Position numbers and translations under genes: made by a program. A stretch of DNA of 64,000 nucleotides from Pyropia yezoensis (lineage: Eukaryota > Rhodophyta > Bangiophyceae > Bangiales > Bangiaceae), in assembly GCA_009829735.1 (NCBI GenBank), contig CM020620.1, forward strand, positions 10,475,420 to 10,539,419, given 5' to 3'. The notes beneath the pieces were generated by a model. It did not search any database. It was given only the letters and a program-made list of their open reading frames with translations, and was not told the origin of the DNA. The first letter of the stretch is position 1; each line of letters begins with the position of its first letter. Shown piece after piece: positions 11,142 to 23,747 of the stretch.

Positions 11142-11972
11142 GGGACCAGAGGAGGACACGCATCGCTTGGCGTGGCGCATCGAGCGGTGGTATAAGGGTG
11201 CGTCCGCCCATCCGGCCGGCCCCTCCCCAGTCCCGCGGGCGCCTTTTCTTCTCGTCCGCTAGGCAGCAGCTGGTGGTGCGCGCTGGGGCCCAAGTCGCGC
11301 CTCCTCCCGGGGGGGGCGCGCGGCGCTACGCCGCCGAACCGGCGGCGCCCTCCTGTCTGTGCTCGGCTGCCCCTGCGCGTCTGATCGGGGCCACCTCTGC
11401 GCTCGGGACGGCAGCGGCGCTGGGCGGCGGCGTGCACGCCCTGGGTCGTCCCCGCCTTTGTTCGGTGTCTTCTTCCTCCCTTCCCTCCCTCCCTGCCCCC
11501 CCTCCTCCCTGCTCTCCCCGAGTTCCGCCACGTGATGGTCTCGCGGCCGCGCGCGCTTGGGAGACGACCGTTTGGCAGCAGTGGCGGTGGTGACGGGGCA
11601 CCCTAAGTACTGTACACGCCGTCCGCGAGAAGGGAGCTAAAAACGCTGGGGCACGGAGAACGCAGCGAGCGAGGCGACGACAACAGGCAATTCACAAAAA
11701 AAAAAACACAGACACAAAAAAAACGACAAAGGAAGAGTAGAAAGGACACCCCCCGTGGCCAGCACGCGACCCACTGAAACACAAAACACAATGCAGAGAG
11801 ACGACCCAAAGCCCAAACAAACAAACACATTTCACACATACACATGCACACAACCCTCGATCCCGTCGCCCCAAGTCCCCCCGAAACCCCATCGACCGCG
11901 CGGTGGATCGTCGGCTGGTGCAGATGACCCATCCCCGCCCCCCGCCTCCCCCACGCCCTTACCAGCGCCCCC
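11142..11972. other. Convergent intergenic region, no gene seen
   Basis: Separates the 3' ends of AACS (+) and the following minus-strand gene. It holds A/C-rich tracts at 11690-11840 (long A runs on plus, T runs on minus), which would suit 3' untranslated regions. No protein or RNA gene is recognised. Confidence 0.5.
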
Positions 11973-14951
11973 CTACTGGTAGCTGCTGTGCGTGGAGGAC
12001 GCGGGCGCGTCCACCTGTCGCGGCCGCCCGCCGCCGAGGCCGTCGCCCGCCTTCATAGCGATCAGCGCATCGAGGGCGGCCGCCTTGTGGGGGCTGGCCA
12101 CCCGGTAGTGGCTCGCGTGCGGTGGGGGCGGGGGGGGAGTGACGGGCGGGCCACCACCTCCGCCACCGCCAACCCCACCTCCGCCGCCACCACCATCGCC
12201 ACCGCCACGATCACCACCATCCCCACCGCCACCGCCACCGCCACCGCCACGGTCGGCGGCGGCATACGCCCCGCCATCGACATTGCCGCGCATGTGCCGC
12301 TGGGGCGTAGGAGGGGTAACGCTGCTGCCATAGGCGGTCAGAACAGCATGTCCGCCGCCAGGAGAGGTGCTTGGCGCCGCGCTGTCGCGGCCGAGATCGC
12401 TGCTGCTACCCACCACAGCATCCCTGCCGCTGCCGCCGCCGCGCGCAGTAGTGGCGGGGGAGGCCGAAACGCCCGCCGCCGCCACCGCCGCCGAGGACAT
12501 CCGTTCCCTCTGCCGCTCTGGCGGCGGCACCCCCTCCTCTGGTGTCGTGGACGGGTCGCTGAGCTCGCCATCCTTGCCGCTCCCTCCATCATCCGTCAGC
12601 GACCCGTCCCGGTGGGGCACCTCCACCCCCGCCTCCGCAATATCGTCGTCCCCATCGCTCCCTCCGTCCGAGGAGTCCCTACCGTTGGCTGCCACCGACG
12701 GCACCTCGGGGCGCACGTCGGCTGGCCGCGCTGCGTACTCTTGCCACGCCCGCACGTGCGCGGCGTACTGGTGCAGCGTGTCGACCGACGGCGCGGGGTG
12801 GGGAGGGGGGCGCCTGCCGGCCGCCGCCATCCCGGCGACCGCGGCGGGCCAGCCCATTGGTAAGGAGGGGGAATATTGTGGCGGCGGTAACGCTGGCGGG
12901 TAGGCAGTTGTCATGCCATGCGACACGCCCGGCGCACCGCCGACTGCAGCAGGGGTCCCGCCCAAAATCAAGCCTGGCAGGGTGGGGGCGACGACCAGCG
13001 GGTGACCCGCCGGGCTCATCGCCCACATGGGGGGCGCCGACGACGGGGGCGCCCGCGCCCACGCGGTCGCCACCCGCGCACGGGTGCTGAAGAAGAGAGG
13101 CACCGTGTGGGGGATCACCACGGCCGGGGGTGTCAGCACCGATGTCTCGGCGCGGGGGGTGGCGGCCGCCCGCCAGGGAGGCTGCGGCGGCCGCGGCGCT
13201 CGATCTCTCCCGTCATCTGATTGGGGGTCATCGTGGCCCGCCCCGCCGTTGAGCTCCCCCATCCATTCTGCTGGGATGCCCTCCTCCTCCAAGTCGTACG
13301 AGCCGCGGCCGTGGCCGACCTCCACCACCAGCGCGTTGACGCGCGCCAGCATGGAGCGGTACCGCCCCGCGGTGCCTTTAGTCAGCGAAGCCGCCATGGC
13401 GCGCGGCCCGCCGCCGCCGCCGCCACCGTCATGGGTGGCCGCCCCTGGAGGGGGCACCAGCCCCTCGAGCGCCCCCGTGGAACTGTCAAAGGCAAACAGC
13501 ACTACGGGATGCGCGGGGGGCAGGCCAATGTCGGCGAGCGTCTCGAGCGGGTGGCGCAGGGTGAGCAGCACGGTAGAGCCGTTGGTGTAGGTCACGACGA
13601 CACCGTCCGCCGCGTAGCTGGTGCCGTTGGAAAAGGGGATCTGTACAGCGGCGGAGGGCGCGGCGAGATTGGCGCCGCCAGCGGTTGGCAACGCTACCCC
13701 CGCCTGCATCCAACCAACCGAGGAGAGGGTGCAAGACTTGGCAACGCCACTCGCGTCCCTCCCCAGTGACGACCTCGTCGGGGAGTCCCCCGTCAGCACC
13801 TCAAAGCCGTTGCACAAAAGTCGCTGGGCGCGGAGCGACGCAGACGCTGTCGCTGCTCCAGTGTCTGGAGCGCTGTTGGGTGGCAGTCGCGAGGAGGCCG
13901 ACCCCGTGTCGCTATCACCGCCACCGTCGCCCGACGAACCGCCGCCGCCGCCGCCGCCGCCCTCGCCGCCGCCACGGTTGGCGTGACGGCCGCCGCCGTC
14001 GCCGTCGTTGCCGCAGGCCTCCGTCCCTGGCGGCACCTGCAGGATGACCAGCAGCCCCGATACAGAGGTGGCGAGCAAGCGCGCAACAAGCGGCAGCACG
14101 AGCGCGTAGAGTAGATGGCTCCTCTGTACATTCTCCACGTACACGTACTGGGCACCCCAGCCCGGTGAGCAGCTACCGCCGCCGCTCGGCCCCTGCGGCT
14201 GAACTGTCCCCGACAGCGGTGATGGTCGTGGCGGTAGTGGTGGCGCCCGCTGGGACGGCGGGGCGGTGCTCAGGTGGCGGTAGATGGAGTGCAACACGCG
14301 CTTGGCAATGGGCTCCTGCCGCCCCATCCGCCGCTCATCGTCGTACCGCCGCTTGTGGCCCACCAGTGTGATGCCGTTGCCCACCGACGAGCGCCACAGG
14401 TAACCTCCGTTGCGGCCATTGGTGTTGTCCCTTCGACGCGCCGACGCGACGTCGAGGACCGCGGCGTTGCGGATAACGTCCTCCCGCGCCCACTGCAGTA
14501 GCTGTGCGATGGGCGCGGAGGCGGGCTTGGGCCGCAGCATCTCGGCAAAGAGGCCGCCACCGCGGCGAGGAGATGCACCCCCACGCCACGGTGACGCCGG
14601 TTCAGGCAGCCGATGGGGGGGAGCGTCAGGCGGGGGGACCAGCCGGGGCGGCGGAGGTGCGGCCCGTCTCGCTTGCCGTCGCGGCGCACAGAGGCCGTCG
14701 GCGATTCGCACACACGCAGTCACGGTCCTCGTATCGGTCCAGGCCAGGCCAAGAACGACGGCGGTGCGGCGCGCGAAAAAAAGAACGATGAGGAGCGAGC
14801 GCCTCCGTGGGGAGCGGGAAGGAGAGGTGGGGGAAAAAGAACTCGACACCCACGCGGCGAGGGGGGGCGGTCCGTCGCTTTGCAGGCGCTCCCGTCCGCT
14901 GGTGGGCTGTGGTGGCGGGTCGAGCGAGCCGGCAGCGGCGGCTGCCAACCC

Positions 14952-14983
<32 letters not shown>

Positions 14984-15095
14984 CAGCCCCGTGCAGAGCG
15001 GTTGGCGCCGGAAAGCGCGCACGCGATTGGTGGCGGCCGCCCGCCGGTCCGCCCAGCGAGGGGCGCAAATAGGACGTGGAACAGCGCCCCGCCAC
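11973..15095 (-). CDS. Long low-complexity protein of unknown function
   Basis: Open frame of 1040 aa. The N-terminal ~150 residues cross a C30 tract and are probably not translated as drawn; the true start may lie further in or in another exon. Three parts look constrained. (1) A segment near 14250-14540 with QLLQWAREDVIRNAA and SVGNGITLVGHKRRYDDER. (2) A hydrophobic stretch near 14060-14140 (LLYALVLPLVARLLA then SGLLVILQV) that could be a membrane span. (3) A segment near 13480-13740 with VGWMQAGVAL, then FSNGTSYAADGVVVTYTNGS and LLTLRHPLETLADIGLP. This vaguely recalls a polo-box-like fold (a Gly-Trp, then strands with NG.S), but I would not assign it. The C-terminal ~350 residues are Pro/Gly/Ser-rich, with long Gly runs. 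It is convergent with AACS. Its 5' part is duplicated at 39179-39727. Confidence 0.6.
14953..14983. repeat. Poly-C tract (~30 C)
   Basis: Uninterrupted run of about 30 cytosines inside the open frame of the preceding minus-strand gene. Length errors are likely in such a tract, so the reading frame across it is uncertain. Confidence 0.95.
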
Positions 15096-17480
15096 GCGAG
15101 GCGGCTTGTCTGCGCGGCCGGGGCGGGCGACCCCACCTCCTCACCGCCGGCCCGCCACCCGGCGACCTGCGTGCGCCACCCGCACTGCAGAGCGCCCAAC
15201 ACCGTGGTGACCTGACTGTCGGGGGGAGGGACCAGGGGGAGGGCGGGACCTGGGGGGGGGGGAGGCGGGTGGCGGATCCGCGCAGACGCGCGTACGCTCT
15301 TTCTGCCTGGAGGGGGGGTCCCGGTAAGACTGGGGAGGCGCTGGAACCGCCACCACCTCCTGGATCTCCTGTTGGGACCTCCACGTGGGCCGAGACGAGA
15401 GGAGGGGACCGTCCCGGCGGAGGCGCACGCGATTGGCAGGCTGGCCCAAGCGACACGCTGAAGAATATCTTTGGGCGACGCTACCCGCCACAGACTGGCG
15501 GGTGGCTTCCGTTGGGCCATCAGGGGGATCGAACCGGCGCCACCGAGATAAGAGTTGTGGAAGGTACTGGAGGTTGGGTGGAAGGCACGGGTGGTGTGGC
15601 GGTCTCCACCGCCGCAAGTATCTTGCGTCTCAACAACAAGCCCATCTAATTAGGTACCTCTTGTGCGTCCCGGAACAAGTGGACGTTTTGATTACAACAT
15701 GGTAATTATACTATATTGATTAGTTCAGTTCGCGCCGCTTCGACAACTACTCCGGAAAACGCGAATCATCACGCGAGGTCGACGGGCTGCCACGGGCGGC
15801 ACAGGAACGACGCCGATCTTTTGTCACGACCTGCATCACCGGCGATTCCTGCTCACAATAGACGCCCATACGAGCTGGAATCGCACGATGTCACGTGTGC
15901 TTGGTGCCAAATGACCCCCCACAGCGATGCTCTGGGGGGGTTCCTATCTTTTTAGTCGAGTCGGCCAATCATCTGAGCAACAATCCATGTTTTCGAGCCA
16001 TCATCCCGCCCTCCTATTGGTTGATCCATGCCGAGTAGCGCGACCTGGTCTTGCCATGATGTTCGTGATTGTGGTATTCGATTTGTGACCGTCATATCGC
16101 ACATGACTACTAGGTCGGACACGTGGCACTGGCAGACTCCCATGCAGGCGCTGCAGGCGCCGGTGCGCCGGTCGCCTTGCAGCTGGCTCGAGACCGGTCT
16201 CACTGGCGCCGCCATTCGCCCTAGCCGGCTGCCTCGCGGTGCACCCCGGCGCTGGCGGTGCGAACATTCTTCCGTTAGCTAGTCTGGGCCAAATGCCGAC
16301 CATTCCTGGAAGTGTCGACCACGCCTCACGGCCCCAAGAAGCCACATTCATGACTGACGCATTTTCCTTTGCTACTTCCAACGCCAGGGCAAGAGAAGCA
16401 CACTTAAACACCACCACGAGAAGATGGAGATAGACGATGTCTTTTTATGGTCAAGCATCAACACCGAGGTGAGGACATCCTCTGCTCTGTGCTTTTCTTC
16501 TCTGCTGCAGACAGTGCTTCTTTCTGCGACGAACAGCACCCAGGCAGCCCCATGGTCGTCGTCGGCCAACACTCAGCATGATTGATTCGCTCACAGTGCA
16601 CCGCTGGCCCAAGTTGATCGCGGTCCAGGTGTCTCCATTCGCTCCAAGAGCTGGTCGACTTCAGCCCAGACTAGCTACAGTTCACAGCGCGGACTCTTCT
16701 TCGGTGCAATCGCGTTCACGCACTGGCAGGCACGAGCTCACATGCGCGCCTGACCTCATCGCTGCATAGAGCACAGTTATTAAATAATACGATCCCACGC
16801 TGGGACGGGCCAGCGACGCATCCTCTGAGGTAGATAGGTACTATCGTTGTTGACAGCCGTTATCTAGCGGAAAGCAATTGTGCGTGAATAAGTTTCCGGG
16901 GCTTCCGCAGTATTCAAGACTTGGAAGACTCTGCAGATGACACTTGCATGCCGTTGGATCAGTCAGAGTTCATGAAGACAAGTATGTGTGTGGAACGCTA
17001 CTCAGGTAGTGCTACTTTTGAAGCCAGACCGCGCGGTTTGACCCGAGGGCGCACTCCATCGTGCCAAACGCCTGAGTGCGAACCTCATCACCTGGCACGT
17101 ATGTGTCTGGCTTTTTTCGGTTGCACCTAGGTTGCTGGATACAACCGCGAAGCGTTTCGCACGTCTGGTGTTTTGTCGCGGGCGTTTGATCGGCTGCGCT
17201 GACTCGCTCTGGGCCTCCTCCGTCACAGTAGAGGAACAGGCCCATACGTTGCATGGAACACGGGCCGCAGAACTCGGCCGCACAACGTGGCGGCATCTTG
17301 GCAACGCTGTGCTGCTTGACAAAACGATGTGGCGCGAAAAATCTCTCGCGCCACTCGCTTTTGTCACCAGATGGGTAGCCACCTTAGGCGCTGAGTGGCG
17401 CGTTGGTGCCTGACTGCAGGCTGAGGGCTTGGCCGCAAGCCGGCTCTTGCACTCAAACCCGAGTGCGATGGTAGGAGGTG
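15096..17480. other. Intergenic region, no gene recognised
   Basis: Contains one copy of a ~394-bp dispersed repeat (15394-15787). The rest (15790-17480) has lower GC than the flanks and carries only short frames without recognisable similarity. No tRNA or other RNA gene was found. Confidence 0.5.
15394..15787 (+). repeat. Dispersed repeat X, copy 1
   Basis: 394 bp that recur in the same orientation at 56565-56956, with about 95% identity by eye. No terminal inverted repeats, poly-A tail or target duplication were seen, so the class is unknown. Copy 1 lies upstream of the 5' end of the minus-strand gene at 11973-15095. Confidence 0.9.
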
Positions 17481-17490
17481 TATAAAAAGG
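17481..17490 (+). promoter_or_regulatory. TATA box
   Basis: TATAAAAAGG lies about 300 bp upstream of the ATG at 17782. It is the clearest TATA element near any host gene here and is compatible with a start of transcription near 17510. Confidence 0.6.
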
Positions 17491-17663
17491 GACTACCCAC
17501 AGCGGGGGCTCTCGATCGATCGGCTCATCCCCCCTGTCGCTTCCTCCATGTTCGCACGCTGAGCTCTCTGTTAGTACCCCGATCCATTCCACTTCAAGGT
17601 ACACACTTTGAGCCATCGACCTTCCCCCCCCGTTCCACCCTCCACCTGTGTGCCAATTGCCTC

Positions 17664-17744
17664 GCCCCCCCCTCCTGGCCCCCCCCTCCTGGCCCCCCCC
17701 TCCTGGCCCCCCCATCCTCGCCCCCCCCTCCTCGCCCCCCCCTT
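17664..17744. repeat. C-rich 14-bp tandem repeat
   Basis: About six copies of a 14-bp unit (C8 followed by TCCTGG, later units TCCTCG). It lies in the presumed 5' untranslated region of the gene starting at 17782. Confidence 0.9.
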
Positions 17745-17781
17745 CCGATGATTCGCTTGCGGAGGGGTGCTCACGTGCAAG

Positions 17782-18351
17782 ATGGCTCACCGTCGGCTGC
17801 TTCCTGCTGGGCGTTCGGCGCACCGGCCGCTCTCTGCACAGGCCCCCCTTCCTGCACACCACGAGCTGCTGCCTCCGTGGCCCCTGGGCGACGAAGTCAA
17901 TGACGGGGAGATGTGGGACGACGAGGAGCCGATGACTAGCGCGAGTATCCTGGGTGCTGTGGCTTCCGGGGCGGCGGCGGCCGCCAAGCGCGTCTCCGAT
18001 GACGCTGCCACCGCCCGTTTCAACGCCGACGAGGCGGCTACGGCAGCTGAGCGTGCCGATCGTTTTTCTGAGATGGCGGCTGCAGCGGCAGCGGAAGCGG
18101 CGGCGGATGCGGCCGAGGGGCGTGCGCGCGAGCTGGAATGCGTCATGTCTCGTCACGAGCAGCGGGACGAGGACCTTGCACGGGCTTTGACCGACCAGGA
18201 ACGCGACGCCCGTCTTCAAGACGTCATGGCCAAGTACGGCCTGGACCTGTGGTCCCTTCCGTTTGAGGACACCATCGTTGTCGCGGCGTTTGACATCATT
18301 GTGCGCGCCCGCAAGGACGTTATCGGGCGCCTGCGGCGCACTGGTGAGTAG
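17782..18351 (+). CDS. Small Ala-rich, probably coiled-coil protein of unknown function
   Basis: 189 aa from the ATG at 17782 (MAHRRLLPAG). An out-of-frame ATG lies upstream at 17747, so the start is uncertain; MWDDEEPMTSAS is an alternative. An acidic segment (DEVNDGEMWDDEEP) is followed by an Ala/Glu/Arg-rich stretch of ~80 residues with heptad-like spacing (ADEAATAAERADRFSEMAAA). The non-repetitive C-terminus holds YGLDLWSLPFEDTIVVAAFD and ends RLRRTGE. A TATA box lies ~300 bp upstream and a C-rich repeat between. I do not recognise the family. The LTR of element B starts 230 bp downstream, so a link to a mobile element cannot be excluded. Confidence 0.5.
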   Translation: MAHRRLLPAGRSAHRPLSAQAPLPAHHELLPPWPLGDEVNDGEMWDDEEPMTSASILGAVASGAAAAAKRVSDDAATARFNADEAATAAERADRFSEMAAAAAAEAAADAAEGRARELECVMSRHEQRDEDLARALTDQERDARLQDVMAKYGLDLWSLPFEDTIVVAAFDIIVRARKDVIGRLRRTGE

Positions 18352-18583
18352 CAGGTAAGAGGGGTCGTGTGGTGCTGTGGAGGGTGTTCTGTCACCGATT
18401 AATAGTGTCATGGCTTGTGCTCTGTGTGTCATTGCGGGTCTCGTGCCTTCTTGATGTTGTGGAAAAAGTAGAGCGGTGTTTGTGTGGGACAGATCAGCTC
18501 GACCTGTGCTCGCGTAAAGAAGAGTCTCCTCAAGGCACGGCGATTTGCCGACACCAGGACGACTCTTGGCGGGCACCCCCACG

Positions 18584-19052
18584 TGTGGCAAAAACCTCTC
18601 GCGCACGCGGCACCCAAGTTGGGGCGGTGTACAAGGGCTGCCTCCCGTGTCGGGGGAACCGGAAGAAGTGCAAGTCGCACACACTCTATCCCTGTTGTGG
18701 GGCAATCCCCCCACTGACAAACAAGAAGATGGTGTGTGGTCCAACAGTTTCTTGGTCGGGACGGGGACGCAGGACTAAGCCCCGCTGTCCCTCCCCTTAT
18801 CCCCCCAGGGTCCCCTCAGAATCTCGCCACTCAGAATCTCCCACCCCAGCACCTGCCCACCGGGCCACACGAAAATTCAAGACGGTAAATGCAGAAAACC
18901 CTCAAATCCAAGTTGGATTTACTACTAAGCTAACTATCCCAAACTTAGGGAATATGGACCCAAATGCAGGGGGAGGAACGGATCAGGCTAGTTGCCTGCC
19001 GCCCCTTGCATGGCACGTGTTGCCCCCCTACCTGGGGGCCAATACTGCCACA
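18584..19052 (-). repeat. Element B 3' LTR (left copy)
   Basis: 469 bp, TG...CA termini, matching 38244-38712. On its internal side (19053-19067) is the polypurine tract, read on the minus strand. Confidence 0.96.
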
Positions 19053-19067
19053 CTCCCCTCTCCTCAG
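19053..19067 (-). promoter_or_regulatory. Element B polypurine tract
   Basis: The minus strand reads CTGAGGAGAGGGGAG directly before the LTR, a purine-rich plus-strand primer site for this element. Confidence 0.8.
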
Positions 19068-19390
19068 TTCCGACCGACCCGGTCGGGCTTGTGAGGGGGT
19101 GCGTAAACGCACGTCTCGGCGTTGGGGGCGCGACTTGCTGTCCCCCCTCGAGTACGTAACGCGGATGTGGAGGCGGTCACGTTGACCGCCCCTCTCCTCA
19201 AGCTTGCCCACTTGGCAGCTTGCTCTCCCCGGTTCTCACTTCACCACCACCACCACATCCCTTTCACCTTCCCCTGGGCCGCCCCACGCTGGGGAGGCCA
19301 CCCGTCTACCCACGATCCGAGTCCCCCTCAACTCGAGGAGGGTCTCGTGCCGCTGTAGCCAGGGCGTCTCTCCCCAACTTGGGGAGAGCC

Positions 19391-20966
19391 ATGGCGACCC
19401 CGGGGGTGGAGACGGACTCCCTCGATGAACGTATGGAGGACACCTCCTACGGTGCAGCGCCCGCCGGGACTTCCGGCGGGGGCTCCGCGATCGCTCCGGG
19501 GGATGGGACTCCCGCGTCACCCGGCTTTGGGTTGACGGCGGGATCTCCCCCGGAGGCGGGACAAGTTGTCCCGCGTGAGGCCTTGGGGCGGTGGTTTTAC
19601 CCCGCTTGGCCTCTGTATGAGGAGGGGTTGACTGTTCTTCGCTGTGGCCGACTTGGCACAGCGATGGGTCGGGTGTGGGACCGCCTACGGGAGAAGTATC
19701 CCCGTAGGGTCGGGTTCCCTGCCGGCTTCAGGACGGACCAGTTTGCCTTCCTGGACGATGATGAGGTCGAAGACGTACAGCGGGCCAAGGCCATGATGGA
19801 CCGCGGGGGAACTATCCCGGGTCCCGGCGACTTGCCTACCTTTACTTGGGACGCGGTGGCAACTCGCCCCCCGTACCTTCATGAGGCGGATCCGCACACT
19901 CATCACTTTGATGTGCGGATGGAGAAGGACTTCCGGCGAGGTCCCTACTTGGTGACCTCGGCTCAACTTGAGTTTCCGCAGCAGTCCGCTGCCAGTAAGG
20001 AGCAGTACTACCCGAAGAAACCCGAGTGGTGGCCTCAAGTGGAGGTCCCCTACGGGTTCCCGGCGTTGCTGCCACGGTTGCTCGACCACTTCGGCTCCGT
20101 CATGTTGACGGCTAGCCCAGATCACCTGGTGTGGGCCATGTTGGCCACCCAGTGGCTGCTCGAGGTCATGTCGACCTGGGTGTCCTGTGTCCAGCGGCGA
20201 GGGATGCTTTGGCATCTTCCCCTCCGGCTTATCCAAGGTTTGGAACAGCTCACCCCTCAGCTAGTTGCTGAGGGGTGCTCATCAGGACAACTCACTACTT
20301 GAGGAGATGCTCCGCCTCCACAAGTTTATCGAGTGGGAGAGCATTGAGCACAAGTTGCGCCGCCCCACTCGTGGGCCCAAGGACGATGGCGCACTTCGCC
20401 AGTTCGTATGGGTCGCTCGTGAACTTCACGACGGCCGTGTGGTCCTACGAGAGGGGTTGGGCATCGGGGACTACCCGTATGCCCCGGGGGTGGATCGCCA
20501 CACTGCGCCACCCGCGGACAAGGCCATAGTTATGGCCGTGCCCTCACATGATGACCATATGACTCAACCCACTGCGGGGGCCCCAAGTCGGGGTCGCAGT
20601 TACACCCGGCCACCGCCACCTCGGCGTGCCCCTCTACTTCCTCCTGTCCCCTACCAGCCGCACGGGGACATCCCGATTAGCGTGGCCGTTGAGTCGTCCA
20701 CCCCGGTGTCCCCCAACTTGGGGGCCACCCTCCTGACGGTATACCCCAAGTTGGTGTTACCGGCCACGCCTCTGACCTCAGAGATGATGATCACCACGTT
20801 GGTGCGCACCATATCCTGGTTGGCCGCGTCGACCGCAACCCTTCAAACTTCCGAGACTCCTCAACTTGAGGAGCGCGTTCGTACGGCAGTGTCGACCGCG
20901 AGTTGCGAGTCGGTGGCGGAGTTTATGACGGCCGAGTTGGCTCGCATTGGGGCTATTATGCCCCAG
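19391..20966 (+). pseudogene. Element B antisense accessory ORF, part left of element A
   Basis: Coding-like sequence on the plus strand, antisense to B's own gag-pol, starting MATPGVETDSLDERM. It is related to the antisense ORF of element A (28393-30840): both have PPYL, an FGSV block, then HLP 43-44 residues after the start of FGSV (RRGMLWHLP here, RQGRLFHLP there), then an LL..H...W block. No known domain is recognised; a Gag- or Env-like or regulatory role is open. The frame is broken by the insertion of element A and apparently by about one other change. Coding-like sequence resumes on the far side of A. Confidence 0.75.
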
Positions 20967-21329
20967 TGTAGCAATATGGTTGTCCGTATTGTGACCCTAA
21001 TATCAGGGGGGCTACTTCTAATCCTTAACTTTCAATTTGAGAGTCCGAACTGGTCACGGTATCTATAAGTTACGTATGACCAGAGGGACTTGCATCTTGG
21101 GGTGGAGGGTAGTTAGTAGTGTCTCCGAGGGTTTATAACGAGGGGGCCGGTGGCGAATCCACCGCCGGCCAAGGTAGAACAACAAACCCCTCCCATTTGG
21201 GCTCCCATCTTGGTCCCGTGGCTTGCGCTCCAAGGACAGCAACCTTGGCCTCCCGGTGACGTTGGTGCCGATCCCCCTTGGTGAGTGTTCCCTGAGAGTG
21301 GACGTGCGACGGATTCCTATTGTGCTACA
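20967..21329 (+). repeat. Element A 5' LTR
   Basis: 363 bp, TGTAGCA...TGCTACA, nearly identical to 31426-31788. Confidence 0.97.
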
Positions 21330-21330
21330 T

Positions 21331-21349
21331 TGGTGGAGCAGCAGGGGAC
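21331..21349 (+). promoter_or_regulatory. Element A primer-binding site
   Basis: TGGTGGAGCAGCAGGGGAC one base after the 5' LTR. Its complement ends in CCA, as a tRNA 3' end would. The same 19 nt occur at the equivalent place in element B. Confidence 0.85.
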
Positions 21350-21549
21350 GGGTTTCCGTCACCCTTGTGGTGACGCCGTCTTCGGCCCTGGCACACGGAT
21401 ATGGATCCGGTCCTTTTTCTTGTACTCGTGGTGTTGCAACCTGATCGATTGTGTTGAGCTTTTACCTGTGACTGTGACATACTGTTACTCTCCCCAATCT
21501 ACCCCCTCGCTCTCTTATTCGTGGTGATCGTTGCGTCGGTGGACTGATT

Positions 21550-23739
21550 GTGACTATGTCTACCCAAGAGACGGGGAACGTTCAAGATGACGGATCGGCG
21601 TCGACGCCGACTCCGGAGGTGACTACGGGAACCGGGATCGGGAACCCGATCGATAACATTGAGACGCCAATGCTTTCCGGTGCCGGATCGACGTTTGGCA
21701 CGGCTCGGACGGCAGGAGGCGGGGGCCCGCCTCAACTGTCGTCGACCGACCTCACTCCGCCGCCTCCTTCACCAGGGGATTCCCTGATGGCATCATTGGC
21801 CCGCATCGAGGCCCGGTTTTCCGGGCTCGACGCCCGTCAAGATCGGACGGAGGACGCAATGGCAGTGTTGATGTCAACACGGCACACGACGGGACCCCGT
21901 CGTGTTCCGCCCACACCGGTACGGTTCGAACCGGCCGGACTACTTTCGGAGTCCACCAGGGTCAATCCCGGGGTTGCTACTCCTGGACAACCCCCGGACA
22001 CAATGGGGTATGGGTCCGACTCGTCGGCAGAGTTGGAACGGAGTCACACGGAGCGATACGCTCGGAGCACCCGAAGCGGACTCCGCGGACACGACCCGGC
22101 GGATACGTACGCCGGGGGAGAGTCGGTTATTGGGGGAGGGGGTACCCTCTCGCAGTACCCCCACGACGAAGGAGGCCAGGCAACTCGGGTTCCCGAGGTG
22201 CCGACGCCTGAAGTACCATCTTCAGTGGTGGAAGCTATGACCGCGCAGGTAACTGCGAGCCTACTGAAGCGGATGGAATCCGATGAGTTCGCTCATCAAC
22301 TGGCTAAGCGACTGGATATCCAGGACGCTGACACGTAGATCGTCAACGAGGTCTTCCGGTCGGTTCTTACTCCGGAACGTTATCGTTTGGAGGACCGCTC
22401 TACCACCGTATCGGAATCGATGCGTAATACGTCGCATCGGGCGATCCGCTCTATGCAGACCCTTATGAAGGGAGTCCCTATGTTCGGGGGGCCGAACGGA
22501 CGCCCGTTGGCAGTCATCGGCTTCTTGACTAGCTTCAAGGCAGCCGCAGACAAGGCGCTCGTTAACGAGGGGCTGGCCCTGGAGATCCTCCCGTTCTTTG
22601 TTGATGAACGGGTGCGAGGCATTCTTCGCCAGGCATCCCCGATGCCGGGAATGAGGGTCGCGGCCACCCCCATGGATTACCGTGGGATATTGAAGGAGCT
22701 GCTGAGCAGCTACCTCAGTGAGGACAAGTGCGAGGACCACTATCGGGCCCTTCGCACTGCCACCGCCCAGTCCTGGGAGGATGAGGAGATGTTTGGACGC
22801 CGGATCCAAGAGCTCGACTACGAGCTGGGGAAGCTCCTCGGAGAAGGGGAGCTACGGGCCATCCTGTTCGCAGGAGTACCCAACTACGTGCGGATATCCG
22901 CACGGGGCGCCAACACGGCACGGACGAACTTCAGTCGACTGATGCATATGTGCAAGTCCCTAGGGGACGCCTACCGGGTTCTACACCCGGAGTGTGCCTT
23001 GGCCCCGAAGCCCAAGGGTGAGGGAGGCAAGCCCAGTCTTACCCCGGTACCGAGGCTAGAGAAGGTGGAACGTAAGGCCGCACCAGTACTGGTGGCGACC
23101 GAACATACCCCTATTGGTGAGGATGACCCTCTAGTCGACCATCAGGGCCACCTGTTGCTACCGGCGACGCCGGTGATTGATGAACATGGTACGGTAGCGT
23201 ACATCGCCCCGGCTGGAACCCAGTTCCAGGTCAACGAAGGAACGGGACGGCGCGTCCCGTATGTGCGGACTACGGGGTACTCCCCGGTGACGGGTAACCC
23301 TCACCAACCCTTGCCAACATGGGCGGTGCGCACGGAGGCACCTCCGCAGATTGCGGGCCGACCCAACCGGTTGGGGGAGTCCATGTTCCGGTTGACCCAA
23401 GGACCCAAGGCCTACCAGGGAGCAGGCACTCGGGCGCCCGAGGGAGGCAACCGTAGCTACGGGGCTACCCCTATGCGAACTCAAGGGGGGACCGGCACGT
23501 CCGGGTGTATGTTGTGTGGGGATCCCCAGCACTGGGTGTCTTCCTGCCCACTCATCCCCGAGGAGTCTCGGCGGGCAGCGGCGCAACGCAAGGCATCCAC
23601 CGGGGGGTATCCCGCCCGAGCACCCGGACCCGCACCGGGTAGGCAGCCAGCTCCAGGTGGAGTACTGGCCGTCGAGGGGGCACCTCCTCAGCCGGATGTC
23701 CCGGCGGACAGCACCCTACCAAGGGCGGGAAACGAGTAA
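21550..23739 (+). pseudogene. gag: Element A gag region
   Basis: Capsid/nucleocapsid region of the element. The N-terminal part is Thr/Gly/Pro-rich; the second part has a capsid-like helical stretch and one CCHC zinc knuckle (C-X2-C-X4-H-X4-C, CMLCGDPQHWVSSC) near the end. The region looks interrupted about once and is treated as a fossil. pol starts 8 bp downstream in another frame. Confidence 0.85.
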
Positions 23740-23747
23740 GAGGAAGG

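Noticed and set aside
13480-13740. Polo-box domain in the 11973-15095 protein
   Set aside because: Only a loose pattern (Gly-Trp, NG.S strands); no kinase domain or second polo box.
15500-15560. tRNA or SINE promoter in repeat X
   Set aside because: GGTTCGATCCC on the minus strand looks like a B box, but the neighbouring bases cannot form a T-stem and no A box is seen.
17002-18744. 580-aa minus-strand frame across the left LTR of element B
   Set aside because: Runs through LTR, host flank, C-rich repeat and the antisense of the Ala-rich gene; clearly a chance frame.
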